Assembly: GCA_949293385.1 (NCBI GenBank)
Contig: CASFDQ010000004.1
Location: 1-38,543 of the forward strand
From: an uncultured bacterium
Lineage (GTDB): Bacteria; Bacillota; Clostridia; Oscillospirales; Acutalibacteraceae
Reading direction: 5' to 3'
Length of the DNA stretch: 38,543 bases
Part shown: positions 7,301 through 15,594 of the stretch, in pieces
Position numbering within the stretch: position 1 is the first letter of the stretch
Layout of the letters: the number at the start of each line of letters is the position of its first letter
The notes under the pieces: generated by a model
What the model was told of the DNA's origin: nothing
Database searches by the model: none
The model's input: the letters and a program-made list of their open reading frames with translations, nothing else
Made by a program: the position numbers and the translations under genes

Positions 7301-7312
7301 GCACATCCTTTT

Positions 7313-8461
7313 TTACTTAAATATAGACAGATCGACCGCTTGGGCCATTCTTCGATATCCCTCAACGCTTGCGTGGAGATTATCCCCTCTGTTGCAGGCG
7401 GGGTCAAAGGCCGCGGGATCCGATTTGTCTCTTACCGCTTTATCAAAATCGATGAATCCGTCAGAAACATTCTGAGTTCTTATCCAGTCGTTGAATTCGT
7501 TTCGGATGCTGTTTCTGTTTTCGTCGTAGGTCCTCCAGTTTTTAAAAGGAAGAAGGGTTGCGAGATAGGTTCGCATACCGAGCTTTTTAGCTTCGGTTAT
7601 GTATTCGGTAACACCCTCGGCCAAGGACTCCGACGAAGGCATATTACTCATCGGCCGCATCGGATTTTTGCCGTCGGGATGAATTATGTCGTTAATACCG
7701 TGCAGAATAATGACGGCGTCAACTCCGTCGTGATCAACCTCGCGAACAAACCGCGTCATTCCGCCTTCACCGTAGTGAAAGTAGGATAGAGCAGGGTAGC
7801 AGCCTTTTATTCGGCTTCCGCTGACGGCCCTTCGAACGACGGCACGCTTTCCGTTACCGACTTCTATAAGTTTTTCTGCGAGAATATCGACCCATTCCTG
7901 CGAGGTGATAGAGTCACCGAAGGCGGCTACGGAGTAGCTGTCCTCGTATGTCAGGAAATCAACGCTCCAAAGAAAGTTATATGCGACGGAAAAAGACATC
8001 TTGTAAAAATCAAGATCGGCCGAATGAGTGTGGTTGCCTTCTATAAACCGACGCACCATATAGGTGTTTTCGTAGGTGAACCCTGTGTTCATCTGTGTGA
8101 ATTTGTCGAAATATATGCTGACGGACAGCTTCTGACCCGATCTTATATCGAAGTCTACGGGATCGCTTACGAGCTCACCGTGCGGCTCGATAATTCCGCT
8201 GAGGCTTCCGCTGAAGGTAACGTTTTTAACAGTGTCGGAAAGTATTTTGCATTTTCCGTCGTCGGATATCGCCACGGTCACCTCACTCAGCTCTACAGGC
8301 TCGTCGCCGAATCTGTTTGAAAACTTTAGACGAACGGCTCCGGCATCGAGCGAGTTTATAAGTACGTAGCGGACGGTCGTATTTTTTGTCCATTGGGCTT
8401 CGCTTAGCGGCGGATGCGTGACTCCGAGTCCCCATCCGTTTACCCATTTGGTAAAGCTCAT
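7313..8461 (-). CDS. SGNH/GDSL-type esterase with N-terminal beta domain
   Basis: A 382-residue serine hydrolase. Residues 1 to about 165 look like a beta-rich accessory domain. The SGNH domain starts at AAFGDSITSQ (Ser184), continues through the block II glycine in VSGSR (about 215) and the HGINDI block (Asn257), and ends with DNLH, giving Asp360 and His363. No signal peptide is seen, so it is probably cytoplasmic. Relatives deacetylate plant or microbial glycans, so it may act on imported oligosaccharides, although it is not in the sugar operon. The ATG is preceded by AAGGAG at good spacing. Substrate is unknown. Confidence 0.88.
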   Translation of the reverse strand: MSFTKWVNGWGLGVTHPPLSEAQWTKNTTVRYVLINSLDAGAVRLKFSNRFGDEPVELSEVTVAISDDGKCKILSDTVKNVTFSGSLSGIIEPHGELVSDPVDFDIRSGQKLSVSIYFDKFTQMNTGFTYENTYMVRRFIEGNHTHSADLDFYKMSFSVAYNFLWSVDFLTYEDSYSVAAFGDSITSQEWVDILAEKLIEVGNGKRAVVRRAVSGSRIKGCYPALSYFHYGEGGMTRFVREVDHDGVDAVIILHGINDIIHPDGKNPMRPMSNMPSSESLAEGVTEYITEAKKLGMRTYLATLLPFKNWRTYDENRNSIRNEFNDWIRTQNVSDGFIDFDKAVRDKSDPAAFDPACNRGDNLHASVEGYRRMAQAVDLSIFK

Positions 8462-8521
8462 ATCATATCTCCTTATGATTTTATCCTATGTATTGTATCA
8501 CAGAAGCTTAAAAATAACAAC

Positions 8522-8582
8522 AAAAAATCGACCTGAATGGGCAATGTCATTAAGTTAAGATATTGCCCGTTCGGGTCGATTT
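8522..8582 (-). terminator. Long-stem terminator of the ABC exporter operon
   Basis: Bases 8525-8545 pair with 8562-8582 over 21 bp, with two G-T wobbles and no mismatch. On the minus strand the stem runs into a T6 tract (complement of A's at 8522-8527). It lies just past the stop of the zinc-ribbon gene. Confidence 0.85.
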
Positions 8583-8584
8583 AT

Positions 8585-8998
8585 TTACTTTACCTTGACC
8601 TTGAAGGATTCGCCGCATCTGGGGCATTTTACGGTGTGCTCACCGGGTTTTCTCGGTAATCTGAGAACGACCTTGCAGTGCGGACATTTTTTATAAACAT
8701 GGGTGTTTTTTTCGCTTTTGATCCGGTTTCTCAACTGCCTTGAAGCTTTGATGTTTGCGAAAAAATCTGCAAAGACCTTATTCTCTTTCTGCCTTTTCGA
8801 TATATTCTTTGAGAAGAGTCTGTATAGCATATATATAAGCAGACAGGTTTGAGACAGATAAAGGAGAATACTGCCTGCGAAAATATTGACGAAAGAGATT
8901 ATAAGGCAGAATACCGTTAAAATTACGGTAAAAGCGTCAAGACCGTAGGTAAGGTATCTTCCATAAAAAAACTGTGCGAGTTTGTAACGAAAGTTCAT
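8585..8998 (-). CDS. Small membrane protein with C-terminal zinc ribbon
   Basis: A 137-residue protein of unknown function. Two hydrophobic helices occupy about residues 18-62. A basic linker follows, and then a C-terminal zinc ribbon with CPHC and CPRC knuckles (about residues 107-130) preceded by VYKK. It starts 17 bases after the stop of the large ABC exporter and ends at a strong terminator, so it is the second gene of that operon. It might be an accessory or sensor for the exporter; that is inference from position only. Confidence 0.8.
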   Translation of the reverse strand: MNFRYKLAQFFYGRYLTYGLDAFTVILTVFCLIISFVNIFAGSILLYLSQTCLLIYMLYRLFSKNISKRQKENKVFADFFANIKASRQLRNRIKSEKNTHVYKKCPHCKVVLRLPRKPGEHTVKCPRCGESFKVKVK

Positions 8999-9015
8999 TT
9001 ATTTCACCAAAACGT

Positions 9016-11991
9016 TTATTCGCTTCTGAGAGCCTCGACAGGATCCTTCTTGGCGGCAACGCCTGAGGGAATAAGTCCCGCGATAAAGGTAAGAAGCATA
9101 CTGATGATCACAAGTACAACGGCTCCGACAACCGGAAGCTGTGCACCGATATTCTCAATTCCCGAAAGACCTCTGATAATGAGATTAACGGGCCAGCAAA
9201 GAAGTAAAGTGAGTCCTATTCCGAAGGCGCCTGCGACGAAACCAACTATAAGAGTTTCGGCGTTGAACACTCTCGAAATATCCTTTTTGGAGGCGCCGAT
9301 AGCGCGAAGAATACCTATTTCCTTAGTTCTCTCGAGAACCGAGATATAGGTTATGATTCCGATCATTATCGAAGAAACGACCAGTGAAATTGCAACGAAC
9401 GCGATAAGAACGTAAGAAATAACGTTTATTATTATCGTAACCGAAGACATCATCATTGCAACGTAATCGGTATAGGTAATACGGTCGTCTTCGGATACCT
9501 TGGAATTATATTCCTCTATCGCAGCCGCGATCTCATCCTTTGCCTCAAAGGTCGAAGCATAGATATTTATCGAGGAGGGGGAGTCCTTTGAAACTATTCC
9601 GAGCGCGGAAAGAACCTCTTCGTAGTTGCTTTCGGAAGTGGTCGGAGGCATATGCGCATCGTAAAGCTCGGCGTATTCGGCAGCATTCTCCTCGCTTACC
9701 TCACCGAGTTGAGCAAAATATCCGTTAAACTGCGTAATAAGTGCTGCCTCGGGAAGGGCGCTGAGCTGAGAGAGGGTCTCCTCGGTATAAGCTGCGGATG
9801 TAGCCTCGGTAATCATTTTTTCAACCTGTGCATAGAGCTCTTCATCGGACATTTCAGCCAAATACTGCTGCAGAGTTTCCTTGTCGATGCCTGATTGAGC
9901 GGCATATTCCTCTACCATTACCGTTTCAATATATTCGCGGGTCATTTGTTGCATCTGAGCGTCAACCGTCTGTTTGATGAACTCAGGGTCGGGAGTAGAA
10001 GCAATGGCCTTAAAGAGCTCGACCTTTTCGGCGTCGGTAAGACCTGCTATATACTCGGTAAAAGCATTGGCTTTTTCGGTATGCGAAGGCTCAACGTCGT
10101 CTTCGGTAGCAAAGGGCAGGCCTAAAATAACGTCGGTCTTGGGGTCGTTTAGCTGAGCCTTGGCGATATCGCTTGAGTTGGTCATTTCTATAACCTTATC
10201 GGTAAGAGCCTTGGTATATCCGATAGTTCCCATAAGCATCGATGCGGTAGCGTCCTCTTTAGGACGAATAATACCGCTTATCTTTAGCTTGATTCCGTTA
10301 TCGTACATATATGCGAGACCTGCGTCGCTTGAGCTTATGTCGTGATAGGTGTTGGTGTTTTTATCATAAGCGTAGTAGAGATAAGAGGGTACGAGGCTGA
10401 AGGTCATATTTCGGATCTCTTCGTAGGACCAGCTCTTTATTGCGGTATCCAATTCAGCACCCTGCTCGATCTTGTCCCAGGATTCTTTTGCTTCCTCCAT
10501 CGTAGTAAGCCCGAGTGCGAGGAGAGCAAAATCGCTTACCTCGTTGTTTTGATCGACGACGAGAACGATCTCGTCGTAGGTTTTAGGCCAGTTTCCGCTA
10601 ATGCAGTCGTACTGGTCGTAGAGCAGGTCATTTATGAGGGCACCGTTTTCGCCCGACAGCATTTCTTCGTATATCTCTATACGGTTCATACCGCCGGCAA
10701 GATTATTGACTCCGGTCATATCCATGCTTATACCCATCGTTTCCTGCATAAGCTCCATAGCGTCAGATTTGGAGATCTTGCCCTCACTGTCTTTGAAGAA
10801 AACGTTAAAATCGAAGGCGTAGGAATAATCGAGAGCTGATATAAGCTCCGCAAGCTCGGGATCGGCGTTGTCGAGATATTCCTTAAAGGGCTTAAGATTA
10901 TTCTCAGTTATGGTTGCGTTGGTCATTGAGTTTATAAGCTCGTTTAAAACAGGGCTTGAATAGACCTTGTCGAGCTTGTGGTCGGTATTTTCGGCATTTG
11001 CTCCCATAAGGGCGGTGATCATAGCCGACATATCAACGCTTTCTGCTTCGATAGTGATAGGATAAGAGGATAAGGTCTCTTCCTGAACTTGGTCGATGTA
11101 TATCTGAATGCCGTTGGAGAGGGCAAGAATCAAAGCTATTCCAATAATTCCTATACTGCCTGCAAAGGAGGTCAGTATAGTTCTTGCTTTCTTTGTCATA
11201 AGGTTGTTAAGAGACAGAGAAAGTGCGGTCAGGAAAGACATTGATCTTTTTTTCAGCCTTTTGGCCTTTTTTCTTTTAACTTCGGGTGCTGCGTCGGAGA
11301 TGGGTTCTTCTTTGGTATAAGGATCGGAGTCGTCTACAACCTTACCGTCAACCAGCTTGATTATACGGGAAGAGTATATATCGGCAAGCTCGGGATTATG
11401 AGTTACCATAATAACGAGCTTATTCTTAGAGATCTCCTGAAGTATCTCCATGATCTGCTTGCTGGTCTCGGTATCAAGAGCACCGGTGGGCTCATCGGCA
11501 AGAAGTATATCGGGATCGTTAACGAGAGCTCGGGCAATAGCTACGCGCTGCATCTGACCGCCGGACATCTGCGTAGGCTTCTTTTTGAGCTGATCTCCGA
11601 GTCCGACCTTCTCAAGGGCTTCTTTGGCGCGTGCTTTTCGTTCGGCTTTAGAAACGCCTGAAAGGGTAAGAGCAAGCTCTACGTTAGAGAGGACAGTCTG
11701 ATGAGGAATCAGATTATATGACTGAAAAACAAAACCGATAGAATGGTTGCGGTAGTTATCCCAGTCCCTTGCTTTAAATTCGGTTGTGGCTCTTCCGTTT
11801 ATCGTGAGATCGCCCGAGGTGTATCTGTCGAGACCGCCGATTATATTCAGAAGCGTGGTCTTACCACATCCTGAATGACCGAGAATGGACACGAATTCGC
11901 TTTTTCTGAATTCTAAGTCGACTCCCTTAAGAGCAACGACAGAGCTATCGCCGGTCTTATATTCTTTTACAATGTTCGTTAGCTTCAGCAT
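9016..11991 (-). CDS. Fused ABC transporter ATPase-permease (MacB/FtsX-type)
   Basis: A 991-residue single-chain transporter subunit. Residues 1-225 are an ABC ATPase: Walker A GHSGCGKTT (38-46), signature MSGGQMQR (142-149), Walker B with Asp166-Glu167 and a VTHNPEL H-loop. A basic linker (RKKAKRLKKR) leads to the first membrane helix, then a very long extracellular region of roughly 550 residues. The last part has three helices of the FtsX/MacB domain and ends in KKDPVEALRSE. Such proteins work mechanically on periplasmic or extracellular substrates rather than importing nutrients. Upstream in-frame ATG codons exist, but AAGGAG precedes the ATG at 11991. A 14-base palindrome lies 69 bases upstream of that start. 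Confidence 0.92.
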   Translation of the reverse strand: MLKLTNIVKEYKTGDSSVVALKGVDLEFRKSEFVSILGHSGCGKTTLLNIIGGLDRYTSGDLTINGRATTEFKARDWDNYRNHSIGFVFQSYNLIPHQTVLSNVELALTLSGVSKAERKARAKEALEKVGLGDQLKKKPTQMSGGQMQRVAIARALVNDPDILLADEPTGALDTETSKQIMEILQEISKNKLVIMVTHNPELADIYSSRIIKLVDGKVVDDSDPYTKEEPISDAAPEVKRKKAKRLKKRSMSFLTALSLSLNNLMTKKARTILTSFAGSIGIIGIALILALSNGIQIYIDQVQEETLSSYPITIEAESVDMSAMITALMGANAENTDHKLDKVYSSPVLNELINSMTNATITENNLKPFKEYLDNADPELAELISALDYSYAFDFNVFFKDSEGKISKSDAMELMQETMGISMDMTGVNNLAGGMNRIEIYEEMLSGENGALINDLLYDQYDCISGNWPKTYDEIVLVVDQNNEVSDFALLALGLTTMEEAKESWDKIEQGAELDTAIKSWSYEEIRNMTFSLVPSYLYYAYDKNTNTYHDISSSDAGLAYMYDNGIKLKISGIIRPKEDATASMLMGTIGYTKALTDKVIEMTNSSDIAKAQLNDPKTDVILGLPFATEDDVEPSHTEKANAFTEYIAGLTDAEKVELFKAIASTPDPEFIKQTVDAQMQQMTREYIETVMVEEYAAQSGIDKETLQQYLAEMSDEELYAQVEKMITEATSAAYTEETLSQLSALPEAALITQFNGYFAQLGEVSEENAAEYAELYDAHMPPTTSESNYEEVLSALGIVSKDSPSSINIYASTFEAKDEIAAAIEEYNSKVSEDDRITYTDYVAMMMSSVTIIINVISYVLIAFVAISLVVSSIMIGIITYISVLERTKEIGILRAIGASKKDISRVFNAETLIVGFVAGAFGIGLTLLLCWPVNLIIRGLSGIENIGAQLPVVGAVVLVIISMLLTFIAGLIPSGVAAKKDPVEALRSE

Positions 11992-12059
11992 AACAAACTC
12001 CTTATATATTATTACACATTCATATTTTACCATAAATAACCTATATTATTGTTAACTGC

Positions 12060-12073
12060 GTGTAAATTTACAC
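12060..12073. promoter_or_regulatory. 14-base perfect palindrome upstream of the ABC exporter
   Basis: GTGTAAATTTACAC is a perfect dyad about 70 bases ahead of the exporter start, in AT-rich DNA where its promoter must lie. Size and position fit an operator for a dimeric repressor. No regulator gene is adjacent. Confidence 0.45.
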
Positions 12074-12146
12074 AGCTTTCTATTTTAAACGGCGATATTC
12101 TTTCTGTAAAGAAAAATATGATAAAACGCTTTAATTTAAGAAAATT

Positions 12147-12172
12147 AAAAGCCACGCGGCAGCGTGGCTTTT
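12147..12172 (-). terminator. Terminator of the ACT-DUF711 operon
   Basis: AAAAGCCACGC (12147-12157) pairs with GCGTGGCTTTT (12162-12172) around GGCA. The minus-strand product continues into TTTTAATTTTC. It sits 13 bases past the DUF711 stop. Confidence 0.85.
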
Positions 12173-12184
12173 AAACGTAAACTT

Positions 12185-13543
12185 TTAGTTTTTAAGGCTC
12201 TGCATCGGTGCGGGGATCTGTCCGCCTCTGTTTACGAATTTAGCAGGGGAGTAGGTTGAGATTTTCATAACGGGGCCTTCGCCTAAAAGTCCGCCGAAAT
12301 TAAGGGTATCGCCAACGCTCTTTCCGATAGCGGGAATTACGCGGACGGCTGTCGTTTTGGAATTTACCATACCTATTGCGGCTTCATCGGCGATAAGAGC
12401 CGAAATAACTTCGGGAGTAGTATCTCCGGGAATATTTATCATATCAAGACCTACCGAACAGACGGCTGTCATCGCTTCAAGCTTTTCGATAGAAAGCGCA
12501 CCGACGGTAGAGGCGTGGATCATACCTGCGTCTTCGGTCACGGGAATAAAGGCACCCGAAAGGCCTCCGACTCTTGAAGACGCCATAACGCCACCTTTTT
12601 TGACAGCGTCGTTAAGCATTGCGAGGGCGGCGGTGGTTCCGCAGGATCCGCAACATTCAAGACCGATCTCTTCGAGTATGTACGCGACCGAGTCGCCGAC
12701 CGCAGGGGTAGGTGCAAGGGAGAGATCTACTATGCCAAAGGGATAACCGAGGCGCTTAGAGGCCTCCTGTGCAACGAGCTGACCCATTCTCGTAATTTTA
12801 AAAGCGGTTCGTTTTATAAGCTCGGCAACGCCCGTAAGGTCGAGACCTTCCGATTTAGAAAGAGCGGCGCGAACAACACCGGGACCGGATACGCCTACGT
12901 TTATAACTACGTCGGGCTCACCGACTCCGTGGAAGGCTCCTGCCATAAACGGATTATCCTCGGGTGCATTACAGAATACAACGAGCTTTGCAGCTCCGAT
13001 ACACATTCGGTCGCTTGTCTTCTCGGCACATTCCTTTACGATTTTTCCCATCATCTTAACGGCATTCATATTGATGCCCGCCTTTGTAGAACCAATATTT
13101 ACCGAAGCGCAAACGTGTTCGGTGCAGGCAAGGGCCTCGGGTATGCTTTCGATAAGGGCGATATCTGCGCCTGCAAAGCCTTTTTGAACGAGGGCGGAAT
13201 AACCGCCGATAAAGTTGACTCCTACTTCACGGGCCGCTCTTTCCAGCGTCTTTGCGAACTTGACGGGGCTCTCCTCCTTGCAGGCCGAAGCAACTATGGC
13301 GATGGGGGTGACGGATATTCTCTTGTTTATGATCGGAATACCGAGCTCGGTTTCGATCTGCTTACAGACCGGAACAAGATCTTTGGCTGTTGAAACGATC
13401 TTACTGTAAACCTTCTCACAGGCTTTATCGATATCAGAGTCCATACAGTCGAGAAGCGATATACCCATCGTAACCGTTCTTATATCGAGATTCTCGTCCT
13501 GAATCATAGTTATGGTTTCAAGTATTTCGTGCGTGTTTATCAT
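12185..13543 (-). CDS. DUF711 / UPF0210 (PFL) family protein
   Basis: A 452-residue protein with the full-length UPF0210 pattern. It has the [14 protein letters not shown] start, the [12 protein letters not shown] segment, glycine-rich loops such as [12 protein letters not shown], and a [20 protein letters not shown] stretch. The fold is related to pyruvate formate-lyase-like barrels, but no biochemical role is firmly established. The ACT-domain gene ends ten bases upstream, and the same pair is conserved in many Firmicutes, so they very likely act together, with the ACT protein as a possible ligand sensor. Confidence 0.93.
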   Translation of the reverse strand: MINTHEILETITMIQDENLDIRTVTMGISLLDCMDSDIDKACEKVYSKIVSTAKDLVPVCKQIETELGIPIINKRISVTPIAIVASACKEESPVKFAKTLERAAREVGVNFIGGYSALVQKGFAGADIALIESIPEALACTEHVCASVNIGSTKAGINMNAVKMMGKIVKECAEKTSDRMCIGAAKLVVFCNAPEDNPFMAGAFHGVGEPDVVINVGVSGPGVVRAALSKSEGLDLTGVAELIKRTAFKITRMGQLVAQEASKRLGYPFGIVDLSLAPTPAVGDSVAYILEEIGLECCGSCGTTAALAMLNDAVKKGGVMASSRVGGLSGAFIPVTEDAGMIHASTVGALSIEKLEAMTAVCSVGLDMINIPGDTTPEVISALIADEAAIGMVNSKTTAVRVIPAIGKSVGDTLNFGGLLGEGPVMKISTYSPAKFVNRGGQIPAPMQSLKN

Positions 13544-13552
13544 ATTTACACC

Positions 13553-13822
13553 TTAGATCCTATGCATTGAATTGAAAATTGTTTCGTGCATTACGTGGAC
13601 CGACATACCCAAATCTGATCCAAGCTTCTGCATTTCGTCTGAAAAAGCTCCGAAAGCCTTGTTCATTTTGGAAATATCGCAGAGCATTATCATACAGAAC
13701 ATATCTTCAAGAACCGACTGAGTAACTTCATTGATGTTTACGTCGGATTCGGCACATTTAGCCGATACCTTGGCAAGAATACCTACGGAATCCTTACCTA
13801 CAACCGTTATAACTGCTCTCAT
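13553..13822 (-). CDS. ACT domain protein, UPF0237 family
   Basis: An 89-residue single ACT domain (MRAVITVVGKDSVGILAKVS start, GxVA-like loop near residues 12-20). ACT domains bind amino acids or related small ligands and usually dimerise. A GTG nine bases further out is in frame, but GAGG is well spaced for the ATG at 13822, so that start is chosen. It is the first gene of a two-gene operon with DUF711. Confidence 0.9.
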   Translation of the reverse strand: MRAVITVVGKDSVGILAKVSAKCAESDVNINEVTQSVLEDMFCMIMLCDISKMNKAFGAFSDEMQKLGSDLGMSVHVMHETIFNSMHRI

Positions 13823-13852
13823 AGAAAACACCTCATATATCGTAATGGTGTT

Positions 13853-13880
13853 ATTATAACATAAAACGTGTGAAAATCAA
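13853..13880 (-). promoter_or_regulatory. Sigma-A promoter of the ACT-DUF711 operon
   Basis: On the minus strand, TTGATT (13875-13880), a 16-base spacer and TATAAT (13853-13858). It lies back to back with the promoter of the Lrp-type gene. Confidence 0.6.
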
Positions 13881-13888
13881 ATAAAATC

Positions 13889-13917
13889 TTGAATAATGAG
13901 TGAAAAAATGATAAGAT
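13889..13917 (+). promoter_or_regulatory. Sigma-A promoter of the Lrp-aminotransferase operon
   Basis: TTGAAT (13889-13894), a 17-base spacer and TAAGAT (13912-13917), about 22 bases ahead of the Lrp-type start codon. The -35 boxes of the two divergent promoters lie only eight bases apart, so a regulator bound here could affect both. Confidence 0.6.
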
Positions 13918-13939
13918 AATAAAAACGGAGGTAATACTT

Positions 13940-14422
13940 ATGAATATTAAACTATTAAAGCTTCTCGGAAAGAATGCAAGATACGAATACAAAGACCTCG
14001 CTACCATGCTTGGCACGGACGAGGCTTCTGTTAAGAAGGATATCGCCGAACTTGAGTCGGCAGGACTTATCAGAGGCTATAAAACGGTAATCGACTGGGA
14101 AAAGCTTGATACCGCAGCCGTTTCGGCTCTTATCGAGCTTAAGGTTTCGCCTCAGGCTGATTACGGCTTTGAGGAGATCGCAAAGCGCGTTATGAAATAC
14201 GACGAGGTCGAATCGGTATATTTAATGTCGGGAGGTTACGATCTTTGCGTAATGGTAAGATCTAAAACTTTTCAGCAGGTTGCTATGTTCGTTGCTAAAG
14301 AGCTTTCGACTATCGATGCGGTAGTGTCTACCGCTACGCATTTTATTCTTCGCAGATATAAAGAGCTTGACGTTATACTTTGCGAGGACAACGAAGACGA
14401 TAGGGGGACCCTTTCGCTTTGA
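13940..14422 (+). CDS. Lrp/AsnC-family transcriptional regulator
   Basis: A 160-residue regulator. Residues 1-55 form a winged helix-turn-helix (LLKLLGKNARYEYKDLATMLG). Residues 65-145 are the RAM/ligand-binding domain, with an ALIELKV strand, a VYLMSGGYDLCVMV core and the ATHFILRRYK end. The C-terminal tail is acidic (CEDNEDDRG). CGGAGGT precedes the ATG. Its stop overlaps the start of the aminotransferase by one base, so it probably controls that gene in response to an amino acid. Confidence 0.92.
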   Translation: MNIKLLKLLGKNARYEYKDLATMLGTDEASVKKDIAELESAGLIRGYKTVIDWEKLDTAAVSALIELKVSPQADYGFEEIAKRVMKYDEVESVYLMSGGYDLCVMVRSKTFQQVAMFVAKELSTIDAVVSTATHFILRRYKELDVILCEDNEDDRGTLSL

Positions 14423-15594
14423 TGAACTATAACAGCATTTTGAACAAAAGTGTTACGGAGATAAAACCTTCGGGTATCCGAAAGTTTTTCGACATTGCCG
14501 AGCAGATGGAGGACGTAATTTCCCTCGGTGTCGGCGAGCCGGATTTTCCTACGCCGTGGCATATAAGAAGCGAAGGTATTCGCTCTCTTGAAAAAGGCAG
14601 GACCCGTTACACTTCTAATCACGGACTTCTTATACTTCGTGATGAAATATCCAAGCTTTACGAACGAAAATACGGAATCAAATACGATCCTGAAAAAGAG
14701 ATCCTGGTTACCGTCGGAGGCAGTGAGGCTATCGACGGTGCGGTTCGTGCCCTTGTAGCTCCGGGCGATGAGGTCATAATTCCTCAGCCGTCCTACGTCT
14801 GCTACGAGCCTATAACCGTTCTTGCAGGCGGCGTTCCCGTCATTATCGAAACCAAGGCCGAAAACGAGTTCAGGATAACTCCTGAGGAGTTAAAAGCGGC
14901 TATTACGCCGAGAACAAAGCTTCTTATTCTGCCTTATCCCTGTAACCCTACGGGAGCCGTTATGCGAAGAGGCGATCTTGAGGCTATAGCTGAGGTTTTA
15001 AGAGATACGAATATCGTTGTTATCTCGGACGAGATATATTCCGAGCTTACTTTCGGCGGCGAGTCACATACTTCCTTTGCCTCTATCGACGGAATGAAAG
15101 AGCGTACCGTTACCGTTAACGGTTTTTCAAAGGCTTATTCTATGACGGGTTGGCGAATGGGTTATGCCTGCGGACCCGAAGAAATTCTCGATCAGATAAC
15201 CAAGATTCATCAGTTTGCAATAATGTGCGCTCCCACAACGTCGCAGTACGCCGCAATAGAAGCTCTGAAAAACGGAGACGGAGATATTGCTGCGATGGTC
15301 GAAGAATATGATATGCGCAGACGAATTATCGTTGACGGTTTTAACAGTATCGGTCTTACCTGTCGCGAGCCGCTCGGAGCGTTTTACGCTTTCCCGTCTA
15401 TTAAGTCGACCGGTATGACGAGCGAAGAATTCTGCGAAAAGCTTCTTTATGCAAAAAAGATAGCGATCGTACCGGGTACCGCTTTCGGAAGAGGCGGAGA
15501 AGGCTTTGTAAGAGCTTCTTATTGTTACTCGGTCGATCATATTAAAACCGCCATAGAACGAATCGGAGAATTTGTAAAGGAAATTAAGAAATAA
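14422..15594 (+). CDS. PLP-dependent class I/II aminotransferase
   Basis: A 390-residue fold-type I aminotransferase. SLGVGEPDFPTP near the N-terminus, NPTGAVMRR (substrate-carboxylate and cofactor contacts), the ISDEIYSEL strand and the PLP lysine Lys237 in GFSKAYSMTGWRMGY all match the aspartate/aromatic aminotransferase group. It starts at the ATG sharing one base with the Lrp stop (TGATG); a TTG three bases earlier is less likely. Lrp-regulator and aminotransferase pairs are common in Clostridia. The preferred amino acid cannot be told from sequence. Confidence 0.93.
   Translation: MNYNSILNKSVTEIKPSGIRKFFDIAEQMEDVISLGVGEPDFPTPWHIRSEGIRSLEKGRTRYTSNHGLLILRDEISKLYERKYGIKYDPEKEILVTVGGSEAIDGAVRALVAPGDEVIIPQPSYVCYEPITVLAGGVPVIIETKAENEFRITPEELKAAITPRTKLLILPYPCNPTGAVMRRGDLEAIAEVLRDTNIVVISDEIYSELTFGGESHTSFASIDGMKERTVTVNGFSKAYSMTGWRMGYACGPEEILDQITKIHQFAIMCAPTTSQYAAIEALKNGDGDIAAMVEEYDMRRRIIVDGFNSIGLTCREPLGAFYAFPSIKSTGMTSEEFCEKLLYAKKIAIVPGTAFGRGGEGFVRASYCYSVDHIKTAIERIGEFVKEIKK

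Larger units (their letters stand above)
6918..7311. repeat. 394-base non-coding element with 16-base terminal inverted repeats
   Basis: AAAGGATGTGCTGATG (6918-6933) and CATCGGCACATCCTTT (7296-7311) are reverse complements at 15 of 16 positions. They fall exactly on the stop codons of the two convergent genes. The interior contains no convincing gene. It holds a chain of hairpins (6932-7130), an AT-rich segment (7131-7190), a terminator-like hairpin (7221-7250) and a long hairpin (7263-7300). The right copy is followed by T's, so the unit reads equally well as a MITE-like insertion or as a large RNA closed by a terminal stem. No clear target duplication is visible at the ends. Confidence 0.7.

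Noticed and set aside
7265-7789. Open frame on the plus strand opposite the SGNH esterase
   Set aside because: It overlaps a gene with an intact catalytic triad, has no family resemblance and no ribosome-binding site. It is a frame shadow.
10342-10839. 165-residue plus-strand open frame within the fused ABC exporter
   Set aside because: It lies fully antisense to a clear exporter gene and shows no conserved motif.
12929-13393. 154-residue plus-strand open frame antisense to DUF711
   Set aside because: It mirrors the coding bias of the opposite strand and lacks a start signal.
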